Origin: Longimicrobiales bacterium | GTDB lineage: Bacteria; Gemmatimonadota; Gemmatimonadetes; Longimicrobiales; RSA9 | NCBI GenBank assembly: GCA_035461765.1 | Contig: DATHUY010000126.1 | Location: 1-48,593, forward strand | Direction of reading: 5' to 3' | Length of the DNA stretch: 48,593 bases | Part shown: positions 24,169 to 32,641 of the stretch, piece by piece | Layout: each line of letters starts with the position of its first letter | How positions within the stretch are numbered: the stretch's first letter is position 1 | Position numbers and translations under genes: made by a program | Notes under the pieces: model-generated | Databases searched by the model: none | Told to the model about the DNA's origin: nothing | Seen by the model: the letters and a program-made list of their open reading frames with translations, nothing else

Positions 24169-25088
24169 CAATCATTGAAGCGACGCGGCTCACGAAGCGG
24201 TACGGCCGCAGGACACTCGCGGTCGACGAGATCTCGTTCACCGTGGAGGCCGGGCAGATATTCGGCTTTCTGGGTCCGAACGGCAGCGGCAAGACGACCA
24301 CGATCGGTATGCTGCTCGACATTATCAATCCGACGTCTGGCGACATCCGGCTGTTCGATCAATACGGCGGCCACGAGCTGCACGTAGCACGAAGGCGCAT
24401 CGGCGCTACCCTCGAGACGCCGAACTTCTATCCCTACCTCAGCGGTTACGACAACCTGCGAATCGTCGCGCGGATCAAGGAGATCCCCGAATCGCGAGTC
24501 GCTGCAGCCCTGGACGCGGTCGGCCTCGCCGCCCGGCAGAAGGACCTTTTCCGGAAATACTCGCTGGGCATGAAGCAGCGGCTCGCGATCGCCGGCGCCA
24601 TGATCGGCGACCCCGATCTCGTGATCCTCGATGAGCCTGCCAATGGGCTGGATCCCGAGGGCATGCGCGAGATCCGTGACATCATCAAAGGGCTCGCCAT
24701 TGATGGCCGCACGATCTTCCTGTCCAGCCACCTGCTCAACGAGGTGGAGCGGACGTGCACGCATGTCGCCATCATCAAGCGGGGCCGCATCGTCCATCAG
24801 GGCAGCATTGCGGAGCTGACTGCGCGGCACGCGCTCGCGCTCGCCCGTGCGCCCGATCCCGTCGCGCTGATCGAGGCCGCACGCTCGTATCCGGCCGCCG
24901 TCCAGGTTCACGACGAAGGGGATGACGTGCTGGTCGAGCTGCTGGATGGCGATCTTGCAGGACTCAATCAATACCTCGCCTCGCGTGGCGTGTACGTCTC
25001 CTATCTCGCCCCACGCAACGTCTCGCTCGAGGACGTGTTCATGGAGCTCACAGCGGACACGCCCGCGTCCTCGCAGGTGACCGCATGA
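24165..25088 (+). CDS. ABC transporter ATP-binding protein
   Basis: 307 residues with all ATPase motifs: Walker A GPNGSGKT (residues 37-44), signature YSLGMKQRL (132-140), Walker B LVILDEP (152-158) and the switch His at 189 (LSSHLLNEVE). The C-terminal 90 residues are the accessory region usual in ABC-2 exporter ATPases (bacitracin/nodulation-type). The start chosen aligns with the usual MxxIEAxxLTKRYG opening; an in-frame start 39 codons upstream has a better ribosome site and cannot be excluded. It overlaps the permease by 4 bases. Together they form a two-gene exporter; the substrate is unknown. Confidence 0.93.
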   Translation: MTIIEATRLTKRYGRRTLAVDEISFTVEAGQIFGFLGPNGSGKTTTIGMLLDIINPTSGDIRLFDQYGGHELHVARRRIGATLETPNFYPYLSGYDNLRIVARIKEIPESRVAAALDAVGLAARQKDLFRKYSLGMKQRLAIAGAMIGDPDLVILDEPANGLDPEGMREIRDIIKGLAIDGRTIFLSSHLLNEVERTCTHVAIIKRGRIVHQGSIAELTARHALALARAPDPVALIEAARSYPAAVQVHDEGDDVLVELLDGDLAGLNQYLASRGVYVSYLAPRNVSLEDVFMELTADTPASSQVTA

Positions 25089-25927
25089 GTATCGCGAAGC
25101 TGGCATCGATAGAGCTGCTCAAGACCCGCAAGCGGTTCGGATTCTGGATGGCCCTGCTCTTCTTCTTCGGGTTCTTCCTCCTCAATCTCGGCGCCGGGCT
25201 CTACGAACATATGCGCACGGGCGTTGCGGGCACTCCACTGCCACAGAGCTGGCCGGGCATCGTAAATCTGAGCGGCAGCCTGGGTATGCTGGTCATCCTG
25301 GTCACTGTCGTTCTGCTCACGGCCAGTGAGAAAACGTGGCGCACGCAGCGGCAGAATGTCATCGATGGCCTGTCGCGTGCCCAGTTCTTCACCGCGAAGA
25401 TGATCACGATGGCCGCGATCGTGGCACTGCTGTGGATCGGCGTGATTGCCCTCACGCTGTCGTTCGGGCTCGTCGAGCGGGCCGGCGGGGTCACCGAGCT
25501 CCCGATCGTGCGCGCACTGGACCTGAAGCTTTTCGGTGGACTGCTGCTGAATCTCGGGATGGTCGGCGCCATGGCGCTGCTCTTCGGCATTGCGACAAGC
25601 AGCTCGGGCGCCGCTCTCGCATTCGCCTTCCTCTTCATGTTCAGTCAGTCACCGATCGGTATGCTGATGGTGCGTGAGGGCGGGATATGGGAAGCAATGG
25701 CTGCGTTCCTGCCAATGCAGGTGCTGCAGGCTCTGACGAGTACCGTCACATACGACGCCAGGGCGCTCGCAGAGACGCTCGAGGGGCTGCGGCAGATGGA
25801 AGAAGCCGGGCGCTCATTCCCGATGCCCCGTCCGCTCGCGGCGGTCGAGACCTTCACTGCAGCGCTCGTCTATGTGGTGGTGTTCCTCGGCGCTGCGTGG
25901 CTCGTGGTGCGCCGCCGAGACCTGTAG
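25085..25927 (+). CDS. ABC-2 type transporter permease
   Basis: 280 residues with six hydrophobic segments, the first at FGFWMALLFFFGFFLLNLGAG. A large loop follows, then LGMLVILVTVVLLTASEKTW with the ABC-2 motif NVIDGLSRAQFFTAKM (G-L-S-R coupling helix). Further helices are ITMAAIVALLWIGVIALTL, LLLNLGMVGAMALLFGIAT, ALAFAFLFMFSQSPIG and a C-terminal VVVFLGAAWLVV. It is the membrane partner of the preceding ATPase and is translationally coupled to it. The stop is followed by 80 bases with no obvious terminator before the convergent anti-sigma gene. Confidence 0.9.
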   Translation: MSIAKLASIELLKTRKRFGFWMALLFFFGFFLLNLGAGLYEHMRTGVAGTPLPQSWPGIVNLSGSLGMLVILVTVVLLTASEKTWRTQRQNVIDGLSRAQFFTAKMITMAAIVALLWIGVIALTLSFGLVERAGGVTELPIVRALDLKLFGGLLLNLGMVGAMALLFGIATSSSGAALAFAFLFMFSQSPIGMLMVREGGIWEAMAAFLPMQVLQALTSTVTYDARALAETLEGLRQMEEAGRSFPMPRPLAAVETFTAALVYVVVFLGAAWLVVRRRDL

Positions 25928-26008
25928 CCCCGGGCGGGCAGACGTTGAACGCCGAGCGGCGGGAACCGTCGTGTGCTCCGGGCGCGTACCGAATCCGGGG
26001 CCCCCACA

Positions 26009-26734
26009 TTACGGCCGCAGCGGCAGCCGCAGCGTCCCACTGTCAGGAACGTGGTGCTCTGTCACGGTATCACCCCGCCGCAGGCGCACCTCTACATTCG
26101 GCGGGAGCGTCAGCGCGTACACGGCGTCCGGTGCACCGCCGCCTTCGATGCGGATGCCTCCGGGCATGACCGTGAGCGCCCCATCCGGCGAGCCCATGAT
26201 CTCGGCAGTTGCGACGCCGACGTCGCCGCGGCGTATCACGACGGTACCCGCTGCCGTTAGGGCCGAGATGTCGAACGTGGCCGAGGCCCACTCGAACGAA
26301 AGCCGTACGTCCGATGCCGCAGGAGGCGGCTCCGGCGGGTCGGGGACCGCCTGGACATTGATCAGACCGAGGCTCCCCGCAGCCGCGCGCAACTGATCGC
26401 CGACCCAGGCGCGAGCTGGCTCCACCAGCAGCAGACCGCCGAACAGCAGAGTCGCGATGGCGGCAGCACGAAGCAGTGCTGTCCGGTGGCGCACCTGCTG
26501 AAGCGGGATGACGGAGCCATCGAGCGCCGGCTGGATGCCGCGCACGCTCGCGAGCACGTCCTCCTCGGAGGGGTCAACGGCCGTGAGCAGCGCACTCAGC
26601 CTCAGCGAGCGCTGCTGCAGAACGCGCAGCCGTTCGGCCGCGCCGGGTGTGCCTGCGACCTCGGCTTCCACGCGCGCCCGCTCCGACTCGCTCAGCTCGT
26701 CGTGCACGTAACGCAGCAACTGTGCATCGCTCAT
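26009..26734 (-). CDS. Membrane anti-sigma factor
   Basis: 241 residues. The start is chosen at the second ATG because AAGGAG lies 8 bases upstream; a start 7 codons earlier would overlap the sigma stop. Residues 1-85 are a helical cytoplasmic domain (LLRYVHDELSESERARVEAEVAG) typical of anti-sigma N-termini, but the zinc-binding H-x3-C-x2-C motif is absent. One membrane helix follows (LRAAAIATLLFGGLLLV), then an extracytoplasmic beta-rich domain (RLSFEWASATFDIS to GTLRLPLRP). It would hold the upstream-encoded sigma factor at the membrane until a signal, probably from the TonB receptor, arrives. Confidence 0.82.
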   Translation of the reverse strand: MSDAQLLRYVHDELSESERARVEAEVAGTPGAAERLRVLQQRSLRLSALLTAVDPSEEDVLASVRGIQPALDGSVIPLQQVRHRTALLRAAAIATLLFGGLLLVEPARAWVGDQLRAAAGSLGLINVQAVPDPPEPPPAASDVRLSFEWASATFDISALTAAGTVVIRRGDVGVATAEIMGSPDGALTVMPGGIRIEGGGAPDAVYALTLPPNVEVRLRRGDTVTEHHVPDSGTLRLPLRP

Positions 26735-26751
26735 GACGCCGTCTCCTTCAT

Positions 26752-27243
26752 TCATGCATCGTCATCCAGCGGCAGCAGCGCGGCCAGGCGGTCCAGTGCA
26801 CGGGCCAGCATGGTGCCTACCGACCCCGTCGTCGTGCCGACGGCTTCCGCAATCTCGCGGTGCGAGAATCCCTCCTCGCGCATCAGCAGCATCACCCGCT
26901 CCTTCTCCGGCAGTGCGGCCAGTGCGGCGCGCACGCGGGACCGGTCCGACTCTGCGATCGCGCTGTCCTCGGGCGTCGGCCCCGGATCGCCGTGAGGGCC
27001 GCGTGCCCCGCCCGCCGCCAGCAGCGCGGCCCTCCGCCTCCTCGTGCTGGCGCCTGCACGCACCACGTTCGTCGCCACCGTGAACAGCCAGGCCCGCAGA
27101 TGGGTGTCGCGGGGCGGCTTCGACACGAGCCGTACGAACGCCTCCTGCGCGGCGTCATGCGCCGTATCGAGATCGCCGGTGAGCCGAACCAGATACCGCA
27201 GGAGTGACTCATGATGCTCCTCGAACAGACGGGCGGCATCCAT
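26752..27243 (-). CDS. ECF-type RNA polymerase sigma factor
   Basis: 163 residues with region 2 (FEEHHESLLRYLVRLTGDLDTAHDAAQEAFVRLV split over residues 6-40, then LRAWLFTVATNVV) and region 4 (LAALPEKERVMLLMREEGFSHREIAEAVGTT). The start overlaps the TonB receptor stop by one base (TGATG), so its synthesis is coupled to that of the receptor. In front of the ATG the open frame is shadow of the receptor gene. It probably directs transcription of this operon or related nutrient-uptake genes, and is restrained by the anti-sigma protein encoded next. Confidence 0.92.
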   Translation of the reverse strand: MDAARLFEEHHESLLRYLVRLTGDLDTAHDAAQEAFVRLVSKPPRDTHLRAWLFTVATNVVRAGASTRRRRAALLAAGGARGPHGDPGPTPEDSAIAESDRSRVRAALAALPEKERVMLLMREEGFSHREIAEAVGTTTGSVGTMLARALDRLAALLPLDDDA

Positions 27244-29738
27244 CAGAACCGGATCCGCAGACCGGCCAGGGGCATGCGCGGCAGGCCGCGCTCGAACCGG
27301 TCGTCCCACACGAGCTCCGGTCCGTCCCGGCCCTCCACGCGACCGATCACGCCACTCCCGGCATACGTGCTGGCGTTCCTGCGCGCGAGCGCGTTGCGCA
27401 GCTGCATGTACACGCCGAGCTGTAGAGGACCCGCGGCCTGCGACCACTCGGCTGACAGGTCGAGTACACGCTGCTCCGGCGTGCGCTCGGCATTGTACGC
27501 ATCAACCCAGGAGCCCTGCGGGTCGTCGCAGCCGAAGCCGAACGCCGTGCAGTCCTCCGGCGAGCGCGAGTAGGCGCGCGTGAACGGCGACCCGGACATT
27601 CCCGTGAAGGCAGCGCCGACGCGCAGGTTGCGCGACAGCCGGACGCCTGCCACCGCATCGACAGCGTGCCGGCGGTCGGCGGCTGCGGGGTAACGCGCGC
27701 CCCTGACCTCCACTTCCGACACCCCGTACGTATATCCGAACGATGCAGACCATGCCGCGCCTATCCGTCGCACGCTCACCTCCGCACCATGCGCCGCGCC
27801 CGCGCCCCGCACGAACAGGGGCCGCCGTCCCAGTCGGCCCGGCGTCGGGTCAGGCAGCGTCAGGCCGTCGCTCATGCGGGCAAACACGTTCACCGACGCC
27901 AGCCAGCCGGCGCCCATCCATCGTTCGCTGCCTATGTTGACGATGTCCGCGCGGATGGCCGGCGTACGCTCATCCGCCCACAGCCAGAAATGCGTGGCGT
28001 GGAACGCCGGGTGGATGCTGGGCCCCGCCAGCGCGATCGACTGCGTGTGCTGCCAGGTGCGTCCCACCGAGACCGATACGGTATGCGCGTCCGATAGCAT
28101 TGCACGCAGCGACACGCGTGGCGACGCGCGAACGACCGCTGCGCTCGCGATAGTGCTCCCCGTTTCCAGCCGAACACCCATGTCGACCGCGACGCGCTCT
28201 CCGAGCGGCGCACGCACGGTGCCCCACAGGGAACCCACAGTCAGATTGCGTGCGTAGGTGAGCCGCATTGAAGTGTCGGGCCTCACGGCATGGTAGCGCG
28301 GGAACGGTCCATCGTAGTCCACGCTCTGGACAGCGAGCTCGTATCCGGCCGACCAGCCTGCTCCCTGTCGCTGTCCGCGCGGTGCGACCGTACCCGCGAC
28401 GCGCACGAACTCGATCTCGTTGCGGCTCGCCTGTTCCGTCCACACCGGTGTCGTCTCGCGGGTGCGCACAGTGTGCTCGTCCGTGTGTGCATCGAACCTG
28501 CTGATGCCGAACGACTGCGACCATTCCAGTGACCCGACCGGCACATGCACTGTCGTACTGCCTGCCGTGTTGCCCCAGCGAGCGCGCGTGCGCTCCAGCA
28601 CACCCTCGACATCGCCCTCGAGGCGATCCTGCTCCCACAGGCCGCTCGCCTCCAGCCGCACGCCGCGCCCCACATCCAGGTCGATCCGGCCCGCCAGATC
28701 ATGGAAGACGTATGGCAGGTCGATCGTATCGAGCCCCATGATGTCGAGACCGCTCAGCACGCCGAGATGTGAGCGTCGCCCGCCGACCAGCCAGGATCCG
28801 CGCGTGCCCATGCGCTGATCGAGCACCAGTTTTGCGCTCACGTTCGAAACGTCCGCCACGCCCTGCACCGCGCCGCTTCCCGTCCCGCGACGGGTGCGCA
28901 TGTCCACCACGCCCGCCGCACCCTCGCCGATCGATGCAGGCCGGACGCCCGGGTGCAGATGCACGGACCCGAGCACCTCGGGTGCGATCGCCGACAGCAG
29001 CCCGACGGCATGCACGGGGTTGAACAGCGGCACACCATCGAGTGTCACGCGCGTCTGCATCCAGCCCGCACCGCGCAGCCACAGCTCTGCCGTGTAGTCG
29101 TCGCGCGTTCCGACACCGGCAAACCGCTGTAATGCGCGGAACACGTCACCACCGCCCAGTGTCACGCCGTCGATTACATCCGCATAGGTAAGCACGCGTG
29201 TGTCACCGGCGAGAAACCGCTCCTGCCGCTCGAGCTCGGCCGACAACCGCGCCTCGTCCGTTTCGTCGGGGGAGTTGGATGCACGCTGAAAGAGCGACGC
29301 AGCACGCTGCTCCACGACCACCGCGCGCAGCGCCACGGGGGCGAGCTCCAGGCCGACGGACACGCCGGCTTCTACCGGCCTGCGCACATCGACCTCGACC
29401 GTCGCGGAACGGTAGCCTATGCGCTCGATGCGGAGGCGGTAGGTGCCGGCGGCGAGGTCGGTGAAGCGGTAGAGCCCGCCCGGTCCGGTGACGACTACGC
29501 GTACCGGCACGACCGCATCCGCGGAGTCAATGTCGGCAGTGAGGCCCGCGGCAGCCGGCTCCAGCGACACGAGCGCATCCGCTACCGGATCGCCCGAGCC
29601 TGCATCGATCACGCGACCCGCCAGCGCGCCGCTCGACTGCGCATGAATGTGCCGGGGCAACGCAGTCGCGGTGATCAGGAGGAGCACGGCCATGATGCCC
29701 GCGCACGGGGTCCCTTGCCATCGTGGTCGCTCTGTCAT
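27243..29738 (-). CDS. TonB-dependent outer-membrane receptor with N-terminal carboxypeptidase-regulatory-like domain
   Basis: 831 residues. A signal peptide (IMAVLLLITATALPRHIHAQ) leads to a beta-sandwich domain (GALAGRVIDAGSGDPVADAL, GLYRFTDLAAGTYRLRIERIG), then a plug (TYADVIDGVTLGGGDVFRALQRF, LWLRGAGWMQTRVTLDGVPLF, GAAGVVDMRTRRG) and a 22-strand-type barrel ending in the outer-membrane C-terminal Phe (GLRIRF). The ligand is unknown. Placing the receptor first, then sigma and anti-sigma, in one operon suggests surface signalling, although the receptor N-terminus is of the regulatory-like type rather than the classical FecA signalling domain. The promoter region holds a strong inverted repeat shared with a divergent lipoprotein gene. 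Confidence 0.9.
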   Translation of the reverse strand: MTERPRWQGTPCAGIMAVLLLITATALPRHIHAQSSGALAGRVIDAGSGDPVADALVSLEPAAAGLTADIDSADAVVPVRVVVTGPGGLYRFTDLAAGTYRLRIERIGYRSATVEVDVRRPVEAGVSVGLELAPVALRAVVVEQRAASLFQRASNSPDETDEARLSAELERQERFLAGDTRVLTYADVIDGVTLGGGDVFRALQRFAGVGTRDDYTAELWLRGAGWMQTRVTLDGVPLFNPVHAVGLLSAIAPEVLGSVHLHPGVRPASIGEGAAGVVDMRTRRGTGSGAVQGVADVSNVSAKLVLDQRMGTRGSWLVGGRRSHLGVLSGLDIMGLDTIDLPYVFHDLAGRIDLDVGRGVRLEASGLWEQDRLEGDVEGVLERTRARWGNTAGSTTVHVPVGSLEWSQSFGISRFDAHTDEHTVRTRETTPVWTEQASRNEIEFVRVAGTVAPRGQRQGAGWSAGYELAVQSVDYDGPFPRYHAVRPDTSMRLTYARNLTVGSLWGTVRAPLGERVAVDMGVRLETGSTIASAAVVRASPRVSLRAMLSDAHTVSVSVGRTWQHTQSIALAGPSIHPAFHATHFWLWADERTPAIRADIVNIGSERWMGAGWLASVNVFARMSDGLTLPDPTPGRLGRRPLFVRGAGAAHGAEVSVRRIGAAWSASFGYTYGVSEVEVRGARYPAAADRRHAVDAVAGVRLSRNLRVGAAFTGMSGSPFTRAYSRSPEDCTAFGFGCDDPQGSWVDAYNAERTPEQRVLDLSAEWSQAAGPLQLGVYMQLRNALARRNASTYAGSGVIGRVEGRDGPELVWDDRFERGLPRMPLAGLRIRF

Positions 29739-29765
29739 CACCTGTGAAACCCCTCGCCGCCGGGT

Positions 29766-29796
29766 TTTCTGACAACACACCTCATACTGTCAGAAA
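29766..29796. promoter_or_regulatory. Inverted repeat in the divergent TonB-operon/lipoprotein promoter region (putative operator)
   Basis: TTTCTGACA and TGTCAGAAA are perfect 9-bp arms with a 13-base spacer, centred near 29781. It is placed 28 bases upstream of the receptor start and about 70 bases upstream of the lipoprotein start. The AT-richer composition against a GC-rich background supports a protein-binding site controlling one or both directions. A regulator is not identified. Confidence 0.5.
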
Positions 29797-29868
29797 CTCC
29801 GACCCTGGAAGATTCCACCTGCAGACGCCGGACGGTCCGGCGACGAACCTCACTCAGGAGACTGAGCC

Positions 29869-30492
29869 ATGATGCGCAGACTGTTCTCCGTAGCGATCCT
29901 CGCCCTCACCGCGTCGCTCGCCGCCTGCGAGTCGGATCCGCTCGCTCTCGACACCGCGGAATCGGTCGGCGACGACGAGCTCGCCGCCGTGCTGGTGGCG
30001 GAGAGCGGCTCGAGCGACCTGCGCGGCGCCCGTGACGGAGCCGACCGCAGCAACTCGCTGTTCGAGCGACTGGCTGCGCAGATCCCCGGCTTCGGCGGAC
30101 TGTACCGCATTGCGCCGTGCGTGGTGGCCGTAGTGCTCACCGCAGATGCGGATGTCGAGCAGGCCGTGCGCATCGTGCACGCTGCCGTCGAGCCTCTGGT
30201 CGTGCGCAGGTGCCCGACAGACGTCCGTGTGGAGCCGGTACGTGGGCAGTACACGTTCATCGAGCTGCGCAGATTGCTGCTCGCATCGCGGCCGCTCAAC
30301 ACGATCGAAGGCGTCGGTGGCGCGCGCATCGACTTCAGGCACAACCGGCTGGTGATCTACGTGTCGTCGCGCCAGGTCGCGCGCGTCGTGCTTCATGCGC
30401 TCCCGCGTGTCGGCATTCCCGCCGATGCAGTGCTGTTCCAGCGGGACAGGAAGCTGGAACGCCCGGAGAGCGTAGCGACCGCAATGCACTGA
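29869..30492 (+). CDS. Lipoprotein of unknown function
   Basis: 207 residues. A lipoprotein signal (LFSVAILALTASLAAC) has its lipidated Cys at residue 20, followed by E-S-D. The mature part contains an IPGFGGLYR motif, then a beta strand (CVVAVVLTADADVEQAVRIVH) and a second strand-rich half (VEPVRGQYTFIELRRLL, GARIDFRHNRLVIYVSSRQ). The I-P-G-F-G-G-x-Y motif followed by a strand and A/V-rich helix is one I have seen in other secreted hypothetical proteins, but no function is known to me. A GGAG site precedes the ATG. It is divergent from the TonB receptor operon and shares its promoter region. Confidence 0.8.
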   Translation: MMRRLFSVAILALTASLAACESDPLALDTAESVGDDELAAVLVAESGSSDLRGARDGADRSNSLFERLAAQIPGFGGLYRIAPCVVAVVLTADADVEQAVRIVHAAVEPLVVRRCPTDVRVEPVRGQYTFIELRRLLLASRPLNTIEGVGGARIDFRHNRLVIYVSSRQVARVVLHALPRVGIPADAVLFQRDRKLERPESVATAMH

Positions 30493-30832
30493 GCGGAGCG
30501 GATCGTCGCCGCGTGGTCCCCGGCACGCGCGCGCGATCCACAGCCGTGCACACGTAACTGCAAATGCCAGCCTCGGCGTCCTGGCTTTCCGGTCATCGGT
30601 CTGTGGTGATTCTGCGAGGGCAGGAGAAACGGGTCGGTTGGGCCCGCCTCCGTGGGCCGATCGGCATGCAGGCTACTCCGCCGATCGCGGCTGAATCGTG
30701 AGCATTGCACAGTATGTGGCAGCCTCGTATCCACCCGCAACCCTGGGCCTCCCTGTGACGCGCGCTTGCAGGATCGGTGGCACAGGGCCTAACGTCCGGT
30801 TTCGCTCGACGACAGGAATCACAGGGGCCGAC
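30493..30832. other. 340-base gap without a gene
   Basis: No coding-like frame, repeat or RNA gene was seen. A small GCCAG/CTGGC stem-loop lies about 75 bases after the lipoprotein stop and is followed by TTTCC, a weak terminator candidate. At its right end is the candidate promoter of the sugar dehydrogenase. Confidence 0.5.
30766..30795 (+). promoter_or_regulatory. Candidate promoter of the sugar dehydrogenase gene
   Basis: TTGCAG and TAACGT are separated by 18 bases and lie 38 bases before the start codon, leaving a leader of about 30 bases. Confidence 0.4.
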
Positions 30833-31999
30833 ATGAATTACACCGATGGTTGCGGGCCATTGCGCACGCTGCTCGCACGCGGGCCGGGCGCCGCGCTCGT
30901 TCTGGTCATCGCCGCGGCATGCAGCGCGCAGCCGCTGTCCGCACAGACGCACGGCTCGCAGCACCACACGTTCCGAACGGTCAACGTCGTACAGGGACTG
31001 GAACACCCGTGGGGCATGGCGTTCCTTCCCGACGGGGCGATCCTGGTCACCGAGCGGCCGGGCCGCCTGCGCATCGTGCGTGAGGGCGTGCTCGATCCCC
31101 AGCCGATTGCGGGTGTGCCCGAGGTCTACGCACGCGGACAGGGCGGCCTTCTCGATGTCGCCATCCATCCGGACTTCGCGAACAACCGTTTCGTGTATCT
31201 CAGCTACTCCAGGCCGGGCCCCGATCGCAGCGCTACCACCGCAGTTATCCGCGGCCGCCTCGAGGGGCATGCGCTGACCGATGTCGAGGAGATCATCGAG
31301 GCGAAAGCCTGGCGCAATGCCGGCCAGCACTTCGGCTCGCGCTTCGCGTTCGACCGCGACGGCTTTCTGTATATCACCATCGGTGAGCGCGGCGAGATGC
31401 AGGCGGCGCAGGATCTGACGAACCACCAGGGCACCGTACTGAGGCTGCATGACGACGGGCGCGTGCCCGCGGACAATCCGTTCGTCGGCCGGTCAGACGC
31501 CTTGCCGGAAATTTTCACGTACGGCAATCGCAGTCCGCAGGGGCTCACGGTCCATCCGCAGACCGGCGAGCTGTGGGAAACTGAGCACGGACCGCGCGGC
31601 GGTGACGAGATCAACCTGCTGCGTCCGGGTGCGAACTACGGCTGGCCGGTGATCACGTACGGCATCAACTACAACGGTGAGAAGATCAGCGACATTCAGG
31701 AGAAGGAAGGCATGGAGCAGCCACGCCACTACTGGGTGCCCTCGATCGCCACATCGGGTATCGCCATCTATGCCGGTGACCGCTTCCCGAACTGGCGCGG
31801 TGATGTGTTCGTCGGCGGTCTCGCCGGCCAGCACCTCGCACGCGTGCGTTTCGATGCCGACCGCAGGAAGGTCGAGGAGGAGAAGCTGCTCGAGGGGATC
31901 GGCCGCGTGCGCGACGTGCGCTCCGGCCCGGACGGCTACCTCTACCTGCTGATCGACGCGCCGGACGCGCCGCTCATCCGTATCGAGCCCGCCGGTTGA
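30833..31999 (+). CDS. PQQ-dependent sugar dehydrogenase (YliI/soluble aldose dehydrogenase type)
   Basis: 388 residues. The start is chosen nearest the signal-like segment (GAALVLVIAAACSAQPLSAQ), ignoring 45 upstream codons. The domain has the GSDH six-bladed propeller hallmarks: LEHPWGMAFLPDGAILVTER, GGLLDVAIHPDFANNRFVYL, the catalytic-site H in NAGQHFGSRFAFDRDGFLY, GNRSPQGLTVHPQTGELWE, EHGPRGGDEINLL and GANYGWPVITYG. Known members oxidise aldose sugars in the periplasm using PQQ and pass electrons to quinone or cytochrome. No PQQ synthesis gene is in the window, so cofactor would come from elsewhere or from outside the cell. Confidence 0.92.
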   Translation: MNYTDGCGPLRTLLARGPGAALVLVIAAACSAQPLSAQTHGSQHHTFRTVNVVQGLEHPWGMAFLPDGAILVTERPGRLRIVREGVLDPQPIAGVPEVYARGQGGLLDVAIHPDFANNRFVYLSYSRPGPDRSATTAVIRGRLEGHALTDVEEIIEAKAWRNAGQHFGSRFAFDRDGFLYITIGERGEMQAAQDLTNHQGTVLRLHDDGRVPADNPFVGRSDALPEIFTYGNRSPQGLTVHPQTGELWETEHGPRGGDEINLLRPGANYGWPVITYGINYNGEKISDIQEKEGMEQPRHYWVPSIATSGIAIYAGDRFPNWRGDVFVGGLAGQHLARVRFDADRRKVEEEKLLEGIGRVRDVRSGPDGYLYLLIDAPDAPLIRIEPAG

Positions 32000-32005
32000 G
32001 TCTGG

Positions 32006-32034
32006 CGCCGCCCGCCCTGCACTGGCGGGCGGCG
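32006..32034. terminator. GC-rich hairpin between convergent genes
   Basis: CGCCGCCCGCC and GGCGGGCGGCG form a perfect 11-bp stem with a 7-base loop, 7 bases after the sugar dehydrogenase stop and 10 bases from the convergent stop. The only T run is GTTTC a few bases later on the plus strand. Confidence 0.7.
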
Positions 32035-32043
32035 GTACCCGTT

Positions 32044-32619
32044 TCAGCCGTTCTGATCGTACGCCGCGCGCAGAAGATCCGCGACCTCGCCTGTCACGTC
32101 ATCCACAGTGGTGAGAGAGAGCCGGTGCGTCGCCTGGCCGGGCGCGTTCGCGGGCTGGAGCAGCGGCGATTCCGGTGCGTCGACGAACCGTAGTCCGACG
32201 TCTACCCGTGTGACCGTTGCGGCGGCCACGGCGGCGAACTGCCGCTGCCGCACGAACGGGATGTACGTCGCTCTCCCCTCGACGCGCACGTCATCGCCGA
32301 AGCTCTCGAGTATGTTGGACACCGCTTCGAAGACGGGACGAAGCGAGGCCTTCGCACCGGCATACTGCTGATCGATGAATGCAGCGAGTGAAGGTCGCTT
32401 CCAGCCGGCGGCGCGCGCCGCCGCATCCGCGATCGCCCACTGCGTGTTCTGCCCGATGCCGTGCTCTTCCCTGAGCCAGCGACGCACCGCGTTCTGAGCG
32501 AGCGGATCGATCCCGCTCGCGCGGACGGCCTCAGTCCACTCGTCGATGGAACGACCGGTGCGCTCCTTCATGGATGCGGTGACAGCGGCCATCATGGCGT
32601 CCGGACTGGATGGTGTCAT
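32044..32619 (-). CDS. DUF4287/DUF5655-type protein of unknown function
   Basis: 191 residues in two parts. Residues 9-75 have the DUF4287 pattern (AVTASMKERTGRSIDEWTEAVRASG, WLREEHGIGQNTQWAIA). Residues about 85-185 have the DUF5655 pattern (LRPVFEAVSNILESFGDDVRVE, TYIPFVRQRQFAAVAAATVTRVDVGLRF). The domains often occur together in small cytoplasmic proteins with no assigned role. AAGGAAG precedes the ATG. It follows the CYTH gene by 22 bases and may be the last gene of a four-gene unit headed by the histidine kinase. Confidence 0.85.
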   Translation of the reverse strand: MTPSSPDAMMAAVTASMKERTGRSIDEWTEAVRASGIDPLAQNAVRRWLREEHGIGQNTQWAIADAAARAAGWKRPSLAAFIDQQYAGAKASLRPVFEAVSNILESFGDDVRVEGRATYIPFVRQRQFAAVAAATVTRVDVGLRFVDAPESPLLQPANAPGQATHRLSLTTVDDVTGEVADLLRAAYDQNG

Positions 32620-32641
32620 GACTTCCTTCGCGTGACGTGTT

